Shown here: positions 31,970 through 38,696 of the stretch, in pieces
How the letters are laid out: every line of letters begins with the position of its first letter
Numbering within the stretch: the stretch's first letter is position 1
NCBI GenBank assembly: GCA_900552225.1
Contig: URYX01000001.1
Span: 1-47,268 of the forward strand
DNA length: 47,268 nt
Direction: 5' to 3'
Source: an uncultured Oscillospiraceae bacterium
Lineage (GTDB): Bacteria > Bacillota > Clostridia > Oscillospirales > Acutalibacteraceae
Position numbers and translations under genes: made by a program
The notes under the pieces: model-generated
Seen by the model: only the letters and a program-made list of their open reading frames with translations
What the model was told of the DNA's origin: nothing
The model's database searches: none

Positions 31970-33532
31970 TCAGTTGTAATTGTCGGGCAGGTCGTTTTCG
32001 AGCAGCACCGTGCGCGGCCCCTCGTTCGGGAGGGCGGCGACGTGCCGGAGTGCCTCCTGCAACGAGGATGCCACAAAAATCCGCTCGGCGGGGAAGCCCG
32101 CCCCCCGCAGCCCCTTTTCAAGCGGCGGGGCCTGCCGCTCCCCGACCAGCACCGCATAGTCGCAGCGCTGCGCCGCATAGGCTCCGAGCTCCTCGTTCAG
32201 CGCCTCCTGGCGCTCTCCGAGCTCCACCATGCCGGGAGTGACCAGCACCCGCTGCCCCGGGAAGCCGGACAGCGCATCCAGCGCGGAGCGGAAGCCGGCC
32301 GGATTGGAGTTGAAGGCATCGTCGATGAAGCCGTTCGGCAGCAGCTGCAGCCGATGGGGCACCGCCTGCAACAGACTCGTCGGATAGACCAGCTTTTTCA
32401 GCGGAATACCGAGCGTATGGCACAGGGCAATGCAGCCGAGCAGGTTCTGAATGTTGTGCGCACCGAGCAGGCGCGTGGTAAAGGTGCAGTGCTCGCCGTC
32501 GGGTGCAATCACGGTAAACCGGCTGCCGTCGCGCCCGACGGTGATGTCCGCGGCGCGGTAGTCGGCCGTGCTGTCCGCGGCCACACCGTAGGAGACGGTG
32601 CGCGTGTTCGTGACGGGATGCGCGGCAATGTACGGGTTGTCGGTGTTGAGGCAGAGAAAGCCGTCCGCGGGGAGAGCCTCCGCCAGCTCGAACTTTGTGC
32701 GGATGATATTCTCCACCGAGCCGAAGCTCTCGAGGTGCTGCTCTCCGATGGAGGTGAGAATACCGTACTGCGGATGCACAATGTCGCAGATTTCGCGGAT
32801 CTCTCCGACGTTTTTGGCCCCCATCTCCGCGATAAAAATCTCGTGGGTGGGGAGCAGCCGCTCGCGCACGGTGCGGACAACGCCCATGGTGGTGTTGTAG
32901 CTCTCCGGCGTCATCAGCACGTTGTACCGGGTGGACAGCAGCGCCTGCAGAAACACCTTCGTGCTGGTCTTGCCGTAGCTTCCGGTGATGCCGATGACGC
33001 GCAGGTTCTTCTGCTCCCGCAGGCGCCGCCGCGCATCGTCCACAAAATGCTGCGCAATGGCGCGCTCAATCGGTGCGTTGAATGCATTCGCGGCCGGCAC
33101 CAGCAGAAACACGGCACACAGCCATACGGCACACAGCAGGAGCTGCGCCCCGACGGGAGAGAGCAGCACGGCGGCGGCCAGCAGCACCGCGAAGCCGCCG
33201 AGCGTCATCAGCATCCGGCGGACACGCCAGGTCAGGACGAGCGGCTTTTTGGCCTTTTGCGGCAGCGCCCCGATCAGGCCGACCGCAATGCCGCAGAAGG
33301 CCACCGTCCAGGAGGCCGGCAGCCGTCCGAAATGGGACAGCACGGCGGCGACGATCAGCGCGGCGGCATTCAGCAGCCGCGAAATCGGGAACACCCGCCG
33401 GGGATGCTCCCGGCACCACCGGGCATAGTGTGCGTTTTGATAGGATTCCAACTGCAGCATGTGCAAAAAGGACAGGCTCTGCAGCAGGGACTGCAGCAGC
33501 ACCGTGATCAGCAGGCAGCAGGAAAGCAGCAT
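31970..33532 (-). CDS. murF: MurF-type ligase with N-terminal membrane domain
   Basis: The C-terminal ~350 residues are a Mur ligase. The P-loop is GITGSYGKTSTK (~180-191). YNTTMGVVRTVRE, IAEMGAKNVGEI, GEQHLESFGS, LNTDNPYIAA, GAHNIQNLLGCIALC and ALDALSGFPGQRVLVTPGM follow, matching the enzyme that adds D-Ala-D-Ala to UDP-MurNAc-tripeptide. The first ~150 residues are unusual: about five hydrophobic segments (3-25, 52-69, 73-91, 106-124, 127-150) that would anchor the enzyme in the membrane. Total length is 520, against ~450 for soluble MurF. Its neighbour ddl makes its substrate, supporting the function. Another Mur ligase activity, such as MurT-like, cannot be excluded. Confidence 0.85.
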   Translation of the reverse strand: MLLSCCLLITVLLQSLLQSLSFLHMLQLESYQNAHYARWCREHPRRVFPISRLLNAAALIVAAVLSHFGRLPASWTVAFCGIAVGLIGALPQKAKKPLVLTWRVRRMLMTLGGFAVLLAAAVLLSPVGAQLLLCAVWLCAVFLLVPAANAFNAPIERAIAQHFVDDARRRLREQKNLRVIGITGSYGKTSTKVFLQALLSTRYNVLMTPESYNTTMGVVRTVRERLLPTHEIFIAEMGAKNVGEIREICDIVHPQYGILTSIGEQHLESFGSVENIIRTKFELAEALPADGFLCLNTDNPYIAAHPVTNTRTVSYGVAADSTADYRAADITVGRDGSRFTVIAPDGEHCTFTTRLLGAHNIQNLLGCIALCHTLGIPLKKLVYPTSLLQAVPHRLQLLPNGFIDDAFNSNPAGFRSALDALSGFPGQRVLVTPGMVELGERQEALNEELGAYAAQRCDYAVLVGERQAPPLEKGLRGAGFPAERIFVASSLQEALRHVAALPNEGPRTVLLENDLPDNYN

Positions 33533-33560
33533 AGTAACACCTCAATCCACAGAAAATGGG

Positions 33561-34325
33561 TCAGCCGGGGAGGAACGAATCGAGCACGGCGCGGCACTGC
33601 GGCCATTGCTCGGCAAATGCGAAGTGACCGCCCTTCAGCACGACCAGCCCTGCATCGGGAATTCGCTGCTCCATGAGCTTGGCATCCGCCAGGGGGGTGT
33701 CCTCGTCATCCTCCCCCCAGATCAGCAGGGTGGAGGCGGCAATGCGCGGCAGACGGTCGCTCAGGTCGGAGTTGACGAGCCGCACCAGCGTCTGCCGCAT
33801 CCGCTCGTCGGCCCGCTGGTAATCCGCCGAGCCGAAATGCGCCTTGGCGCGGGCCTCAAGCTCTGGCCAGAGCCTGCGCACGGGTGCCAGCGTGACAAAC
33901 CGCTTGGCGGCCTTGTAGCTGTAGACCCGTACATACCAGCCGAAGCCGTGCTTCGGCCGGATGCCGGCCGAGTCGATCAGCACCGCCTGCCCGGCGGGCA
34001 GCGCCGGCGGCGTCTCCGAGAGAAGATACAGCAGAATGCGGCCGCCGTTGGAATGCCCCATGACGACCTCCGGCCGCACTCCGACGGCCTCCAGAAAGTG
34101 CCGCACAAAGGCGGCATACTCCTCGACCCCCCACGGCGCGGGCGGCTGTTCGCTGCCGCCGAAGCCGGGCAGATCGGGTGCTATGATGCGGAACCGCGCG
34201 GAAAGATGGTCGAGAATCAGGTGATAGGTGGCGGCTTCGGTTCCCCAGCCGTGCAGAAACAGAAGCGGGCGCCCTTCGCCGCGGTCCTGATACCGGATGC
34301 TCAGGCCGTCCACGGTGATCTGCAT
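33561..34325 (-). CDS. Alpha/beta hydrolase
   Basis: The 254-residue protein has the alpha/beta-hydrolase core. The HGWGTEAATYHLIL oxyanion region comes first, then APDLPGFGGSEQPPAPWG, the nucleophile elbow VVMGHSNGGRILLYL (Ser in GHSNG), a late Asp in WGEDDEDTP and a C-terminal GGHFAFAEQ with the catalytic His. It is cytoplasmic, with no signal peptide. The substrate cannot be predicted: the family includes esterases, lipases and dehalogenase-like enzymes. It lies between the lipoprotein cyclophilin and murF with short spacers (24 and 28 bases), so it is co-transcribed with cell-envelope genes. Confidence 0.9.
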   Translation of the reverse strand: MQITVDGLSIRYQDRGEGRPLLFLHGWGTEAATYHLILDHLSARFRIIAPDLPGFGGSEQPPAPWGVEEYAAFVRHFLEAVGVRPEVVMGHSNGGRILLYLLSETPPALPAGQAVLIDSAGIRPKHGFGWYVRVYSYKAAKRFVTLAPVRRLWPELEARAKAHFGSADYQRADERMRQTLVRLVNSDLSDRLPRIAASTLLIWGEDDEDTPLADAKLMEQRIPDAGLVVLKGGHFAFAEQWPQCRAVLDSFLPG

Positions 34326-34349
34326 GGAAATTCCTCCTCGGTGCGGCGG

Positions 34350-35234
34350 TCAGCCGGTATAGGTGGTGACGGTAATGCTCTGGATGGTGACGGCCTCGGT
34401 GGGCTTGCTGTTCTTGTCCACGGCAACGGCCGCAATGGCATCGACCACGTCCATGCCGTCAAACACCTGCCCGAACACGGTGTGTCCGCCGCCCCAGCGC
34501 CAGGCCCCGTCCAGATGGATGTTGCCGCCGGTCTTGGCGTAGAGATCCCATACCTCCTCCGGCACCCACTTGGCAATGGGCGTGAGGCTTGCCTTGGCGT
34601 AGCTGACCAGGTTCGGATACTCGGAGGTGAACTGGCTGCCGTACTTTTTGACGTAAGCGTCATAGTACAGCTTGATATTCCGCATCATCGCGGTGTAGTC
34701 GAAGGCCTCCTTGCCCTTGAACTGCGAAGCGGGAGACTGGTTGATGAAAAACTGGGAGCCGTTGGTGTTCGTGCCGCTGTTGGCCATGGCGAGCGAGCCG
34801 CGCAGATTCATCAGCTTCTGATCGAACTCGTCCTCAAACGCCTTGCCCCAGATGCTCTCGCCTTCGCTGCCGGTGCCCTTCGGGTCACCGCCCTGGATCA
34901 TGAAATTCTGGATGACGCGGTGGAAGGTCAGTCCGTCGTAATAGCCGTTCTGCGCATGGGTCACAAAGTTTTTCACAGCCTTCGGCGCCGCCTCGGGGAA
35001 GAAACGGATGGAGATATCTCCGAGCGAGGTGTGCATCACGGCAATGGTCTCACCGACAGCCGGCGGCTCCAGCTGGAAGCCGTAGGCGCGGTCGGGATAG
35101 GCCGTGCCCACTCCGTTTTGCGGCTCGTCGGGAATGTCGGTAAACGAGGAGTTGGAGGGGTCGGCGTCCTTGCTGCAGGCGCAGAGAGAGACCGCCATGC
35201 ACAGCCCGAGAAGCAGGCAGAGTATGCGTTTCAT
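34350..35234 (-). CDS. Lipoprotein cyclophilin-type peptidyl-prolyl isomerase
   Basis: A 294-residue protein with signal peptide and lipobox VSLCAC (Cys20), so it is anchored on the outer face of the membrane. The cyclophilin domain runs from ~65: FFPEAAPKAVKNFVTHAQNG, YYDGLTFHRVIQNFMIQGGD (the active-site Arg and Phe region), MANSGTNTNGSQFFI, and VFGQVFDGMDVVDAIA. An insertion of ~60 residues around 180-240 (NIKLYYDAYVKKYGSQFTSE, WVPEEVWDLYAKTG) separates the core from the last strands. The second cyclophilin upstream has a shorter insertion here. It would help fold secreted proteins by prolyl isomerisation. Confidence 0.92.
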   Translation of the reverse strand: MKRILCLLLGLCMAVSLCACSKDADPSNSSFTDIPDEPQNGVGTAYPDRAYGFQLEPPAVGETIAVMHTSLGDISIRFFPEAAPKAVKNFVTHAQNGYYDGLTFHRVIQNFMIQGGDPKGTGSEGESIWGKAFEDEFDQKLMNLRGSLAMANSGTNTNGSQFFINQSPASQFKGKEAFDYTAMMRNIKLYYDAYVKKYGSQFTSEYPNLVSYAKASLTPIAKWVPEEVWDLYAKTGGNIHLDGAWRWGGGHTVFGQVFDGMDVVDAIAAVAVDKNSKPTEAVTIQSITVTTYTG

Positions 35235-35314
35235 TGAAATACTTCCTTTCCGGATACGGTACCTGCGCCCGGCGGGCGGCAGGAGGGTGGCTGCGGCACG
35301 AGGGGCCGCTCCGC

Positions 35315-35914
35315 TTATTCGACGGTACGGATATCGATGCTGTTGACGGTGACGGGGGTGAGCGGCTTGTCGCTGCGGTCTACCTCCACCGCGGCGATGG
35401 CATCGACCACATCCATGCCGTCGAATACCTGCCCGAACACGGTGTGACGGAAATCGAGGTGCGGCGTTCCGCCGACCTCGGCATAGGCATCGGTCACCTC
35501 GTCCGGATAACCGCGGTCGCTCAGCGCACGCATCTGACCGATCAGGCGCTCATCCACGGCGGGAGCCTGTACGATAAAGAACTGGGAGCCGTTGGTGTTC
35601 GGACCGGCATTGGCCATGGACAATGCCCCGCGGAAATTGCGCAGCTCCACCGTGCATTCGTCCTCAAACGAGTGCCCCCAGATGCTTTCGCCGCCGCAGC
35701 CCGTTCCGGTCGGGTCGCCGCCCTGGATCATAAAGCCGTCGATGACGCGGTGAAAGGTCAGCCCGTCATAATAGCCGTTTTTCGCGTGGGTGACGAAATT
35801 CTCCACCGTTTTCGGGGCATACTGCGGAAACAGCCGCAGGGAAATATCTCCGAGCGAGGTGTGCATTACGGCAACGGTCTCGCCGGACCTCGGGGTCTCT
35901 AACTGATGATACAT
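35315..35914 (-). CDS. Cytoplasmic cyclophilin-type peptidyl-prolyl isomerase
   Basis: A 199-residue protein without export signal. The cyclophilin core is intact: LRLFPQYAPKTVENFVTHAK, GLTFHRVIDGFMIQGGDPTG, MANAGPNTNGSQFFIVQAP, VFGQVFDGMDVVDAIAAVEV. It shares extended identity with the lipoprotein cyclophilin encoded next, including SGETVAVMHTSLGDISLR and the C-terminal VTVNSIDI strand. The two probably arose by tandem duplication, with the other copy gaining an export signal. AGGAGGA lies seven bases before the ATG. Confidence 0.92.
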   Translation of the reverse strand: MYHQLETPRSGETVAVMHTSLGDISLRLFPQYAPKTVENFVTHAKNGYYDGLTFHRVIDGFMIQGGDPTGTGCGGESIWGHSFEDECTVELRNFRGALSMANAGPNTNGSQFFIVQAPAVDERLIGQMRALSDRGYPDEVTDAYAEVGGTPHLDFRHTVFGQVFDGMDVVDAIAAVEVDRSDKPLTPVTVNSIDIRTVE

Positions 35915-35932
35915 AGGAAAATCCTCCTGTTG

Positions 35933-35957
35933 CGGCGGAGCGGCTCCGCCGTTTTTT
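35933..35957 (+). terminator. Plus-oriented terminator inside a minus-strand operon
   Basis: CGGCGGAG/CTCCGCCG with a 3-base loop is followed by TTTTTT on the + strand, in the gap between proS and the cytoplasmic cyclophilin, both on the - strand. On the - strand it is only a hairpin preceded by an A-run. It would stop antisense transcription. Confidence 0.6.
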
Positions 35958-35985
35958 CGTAAAACGCGGGTGAGGGAAAGCCGGC

Positions 35986-37431
35986 TTAATACGCCTTGCC
36001 CCAGTAGACCAGATGATGCGCGGGCTTGCCGCAGCAGACGCAGACCTCCTCCTCGGCGTGCTCCTGCTGATCGAGCGGCATGCAGCGGGAGCCGACGCCG
36101 GTCTGCTCCTTCACGGCCTCCTCACAGGCCGGGTCACCGCACCAGGCGGCCCGTACAAAGCCGTCGCCGTTTTCCGCAAGCGCGGTACGGATCTCGTCGA
36201 GCGTGCGGCAGGTGTAGGTGTGACGCTCGCGGTTTTCGAGCGCCTTTTGATACAGCCCGTCGCGCACCGCCTGCAGCCGGTCGGACAAGGCCGTTTCCAG
36301 CTCGTCGAGCGATACCACCGTCTTTTCGCGGTTGTGGCGCGTGACCAGCACGCACTGGTTCTGCTCAATGTCGCGCGGCCCGATTTCGAGACGCACCGGC
36401 ACACCCTTCATCTCGTATTCGCTGAACTTCCATCCGGCGGAATTCTCGCTGTCGTCGAGCTTGACGCGGAAGGAGCCGGCCAGCCGGTCACGCAGCTCGC
36501 GCGCCTTGTCGAGAACGCCCTCCTTGTGCTGCGCAATCGGCAGAATGACCACCTGGATGGGGGCGACGGCGGGCGGCAGCACCAGGCCGTTGTTGTCGCC
36601 GTGCGTCATGATGATGGCCCCGATCATGCGGGTGGTCATGCCCCACGAGGTCTGATACGGCGTGCATTTGCGGTTGCTTTTGTCCGAGAACTGGATGCCG
36701 AAGGCCTTTGCAAAGCCGTCCCCGAAGTAGTGGGAGGTGCCGGCCTGCAGCGCCTTGCCGTCGTGCATCAGCGCCTCAATGGCGTAGGTGGAGACGGCTC
36801 CCGCAAACTTGTCGCTCTCGGTCTTCTTGCCCTTGATGACCGGAATGGCCAGGTCGCGCTCACAGAAATCGGCATAGACATTCAGCATGCGCTCGGTTTC
36901 CTCAATGGCCTCCTCCGGCGTGGCGTGAATGGTGTGTCCCTCCTGCCACAGGAATTCGCGGGAGCGCAGGAACGGACGGGTGGTCTTTTCCCAGCGCACC
37001 ACGCTGACCCACTGGTTATACAGCTTCGGCAGGTCGCGGTAGGACTGGATGATGTTGGCATAGTGCTCGCAGAACAGCGTTTCGCTGGTCGGACGGACGC
37101 ACAGCCGCTCCTCCAGCTCCTCACTGCCGCCGTGGGTGACCCAGGCCACCTCGGGGGCAAAGCCCTCGACATGCTCCTTCTCCTTGTTCAGGAGACTTTC
37201 CGGAATGAACATCGGCATACACACGTTTTCGTGTCCCGTCGCCTTGAAGCGGCGGTCGAGGTTCTGCTGAATGTTTTCCCAGATGGCATAGCCGTAGGGG
37301 CGAATGACCATACAGCCCTTGACACTGGTATATTCAATCAGCTCCGCTTTCTTGACAATATCGGTATACCATTTGGCAAAATCTTCCTCCATCGATGTAA
37401 TGGAGTCCACCATTTTTTGATTGTCTGCCAT
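35986..37431 (-). CDS. proS: Prolyl-tRNA synthetase, short (archaeal/eukaryotic-type) form
   Basis: The 481-residue enzyme charges tRNA-Pro with proline in the cytoplasm. It is the short class without the editing insertion of E. coli ProS (572 residues). Class II features are KGCMVIRPYGYAIWENIQ, FIPESLLNKEKEHVEGF, CVRPTSETLFCEHY, VVRWEKTTRPFLRSREFLWQ with EGHTIHAT (motif 2) and TRMIGAIIMTHGDNNGLVLP (motif 3). The C-terminal domain holds cysteines in AWCGDPACEE, GSRCMPLD and VCVCCGKPAHH, as in the zinc-type tail, and the protein ends in WGKAY as usual for this class. It has a strong promoter and only a ~50-base leader, so no T-box riboswitch fits. Confidence 0.96.
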   Translation of the reverse strand: MADNQKMVDSITSMEEDFAKWYTDIVKKAELIEYTSVKGCMVIRPYGYAIWENIQQNLDRRFKATGHENVCMPMFIPESLLNKEKEHVEGFAPEVAWVTHGGSEELEERLCVRPTSETLFCEHYANIIQSYRDLPKLYNQWVSVVRWEKTTRPFLRSREFLWQEGHTIHATPEEAIEETERMLNVYADFCERDLAIPVIKGKKTESDKFAGAVSTYAIEALMHDGKALQAGTSHYFGDGFAKAFGIQFSDKSNRKCTPYQTSWGMTTRMIGAIIMTHGDNNGLVLPPAVAPIQVVILPIAQHKEGVLDKARELRDRLAGSFRVKLDDSENSAGWKFSEYEMKGVPVRLEIGPRDIEQNQCVLVTRHNREKTVVSLDELETALSDRLQAVRDGLYQKALENRERHTYTCRTLDEIRTALAENGDGFVRAAWCGDPACEEAVKEQTGVGSRCMPLDQQEHAEEEVCVCCGKPAHHLVYWGKAY

Positions 37432-37485
37432 AGCCTTCAGCCTTTCTGTTTAGTATACTTCCCTTTATCGGAATATAATCAATTT

Positions 37486-37514
37486 ATTATAGCGCCTTTC
37501 CCGGACTTTTTCAA
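37486..37514 (-). promoter_or_regulatory. Promoter of the proS operon
   Basis: On the - strand TTGAAA and TATAAT are 17 bases apart, with the -10 about 54 bases before the proS start. It should drive the six-gene operon down to ddl. Confidence 0.9.
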
Positions 37515-37643
37515 CCCTAAAAAACACAAAAGCACCGCCCCCTGCGGAAAATCGCCGAAAAAGCACCGGAAAGCAGGGCCTTTGCGGCCGCGGCGGAAGC
37601 GGAGAGGAAAGTGGTGGGAGGAAAAGTCCGTCCCCGCCCCCTC

Positions 37644-37672
37644 TTGTATCCCGGACGGGTTTGTGCTACAAT
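37644..37672 (+). promoter_or_regulatory. Promoter of the short-chain dehydrogenase gene
   Basis: TTGTAT and TACAAT are separated by 17 bases and lie 45 bases before the start codon. It is divergent from the proS promoter about 130 bases away. Confidence 0.75.
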
Positions 37673-37717
37673 GCGGACAGATGTGCGGTCGGACGGCCGG
37701 GGAGAGGAGAAGGGAAC

Positions 37718-38527
37718 ATGCGATGGATTTTGGTGACCGGAGCCTACGGCGGCATGGGACATGCGGCGGCCCGGGCCCTGGCGGCGGAGGGCTTCGGCGT
37801 GCTGGCGCTGGATCGGACGGTCGGTGAGCCCGAGCCGGGAATCGTCCCCGTGGAGGCGGACGTAACCGATGCCGACAGCCTGCACCGTGCCGCGGAAACG
37901 GCGAAGCAATATACGGAGGAGCTGTTTGCCGTTGTCCATTACGCGGGAATTTACCGGCTGGATTCCCTGGTGGAAATGGCGGAGGAGAGCTTTGAGCAGA
38001 TCTGGCGTGTGAACGTGTTCGGCGCTTTCCACGTCAACCGGATTTTCCTGCCCTTTTTGCGGGAGGGCAGCCGGATCGTGATGATTACGAGCGAGCTGGC
38101 GCCGCTTGACCCCCTGCCCTTTACGGGCATCTATGCGGTGACCAAGGGAGCGCTGGACCGGTATGCCTATGCGCTGTGTATGGAGCTGCAGCTGCTCGGC
38201 ATCTCGGTCTCCGTGCTGCGGGCCGGCGCGGTAAAGACCGGTATGCTCGGGGCCTCCACCGCCGCCCTGGAGCAATTCTGCAGCACCACGCGGCTGTACC
38301 GCTGCAACGCGGCGCGCTTCCGGGCCGTTGTGGACCGCGTAGAGGCCCGCTGCGTGCCGCCGGAGGCGGTCGCGCGGAAAACGGCGGCCATTCTCCGCAA
38401 AAAGCACCCGGCCTTTGCCTACAGCCTCAACCGCAACCCGCTGCTGCTTTTGCTGCATTGCCTGCCGCAGCGGCTGCAGCTGCGGATCATCCGCCGCGTA
38501 CTGCGATTGCGGCCCCGACTTCCGTAA
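37718..38527 (+). CDS. Short-chain dehydrogenase/reductase (SDR)
   Basis: A 269-residue SDR. The nucleotide-binding Gly motif is VTGAYGGMGHAAARAL (~6-21), with Asp in ALDRTVGE as a possible cofactor selector favouring NAD(H). The strand HYAGIYRLDSL takes the place of NNAG, with Ala-Gly kept. Catalytic Ser in ITSELAPL and YAVTKGALD (Tyr-x-x-x-Lys) are present. The C-terminal ~60 residues are basic and leucine-rich (LLLLLHCLPQRLQLRIIRRV), suggesting membrane contact, as seen in retinol- or steroid-type SDRs. Start ATG 37718 follows GGAGAGGAGAAGGG; an in-frame upstream ATG lies within the promoter. The substrate is unknown, and the next gene has its own promoter. Confidence 0.9.
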   Translation: MRWILVTGAYGGMGHAAARALAAEGFGVLALDRTVGEPEPGIVPVEADVTDADSLHRAAETAKQYTEELFAVVHYAGIYRLDSLVEMAEESFEQIWRVNVFGAFHVNRIFLPFLREGSRIVMITSELAPLDPLPFTGIYAVTKGALDRYAYALCMELQLLGISVSVLRAGAVKTGMLGASTAALEQFCSTTRLYRCNAARFRAVVDRVEARCVPPEAVARKTAAILRKKHPAFAYSLNRNPLLLLLHCLPQRLQLRIIRRVLRLRPRLP

Positions 38528-38606
38528 CAGGGAACCAAACCCCGTGTTCGGAGCTTTCCCCGAGTCACAGTTTGTCGAAAAAGTTAGATAAAATACAAAC
38601 AGCGTC

Positions 38607-38635
38607 TTGCACTTTTTTGAGATATGGTTTACAAT
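38607..38635 (+). promoter_or_regulatory. Promoter of the flavoenzyme/aconitase X operon
   Basis: TTGCAC and TACAAT are separated by 17 bases in an AT-rich stretch that contrasts with the flanking genes. The -10 is 61 bases before the start codon. Confidence 0.8.
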
Positions 38636-38696
38636 CAGTGTATAGCCTGCCGCCGGAGCGCGGCGGCCAATCCAAAGCTCACGGAGGTTTTGTCAC

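Noticed and set aside
37432..37485. T-box riboswitch ahead of proS
   Set aside because: The leader from the likely start point is only about 50 bases, too short for a T-box, and no specifier or terminator/antiterminator pair is visible.
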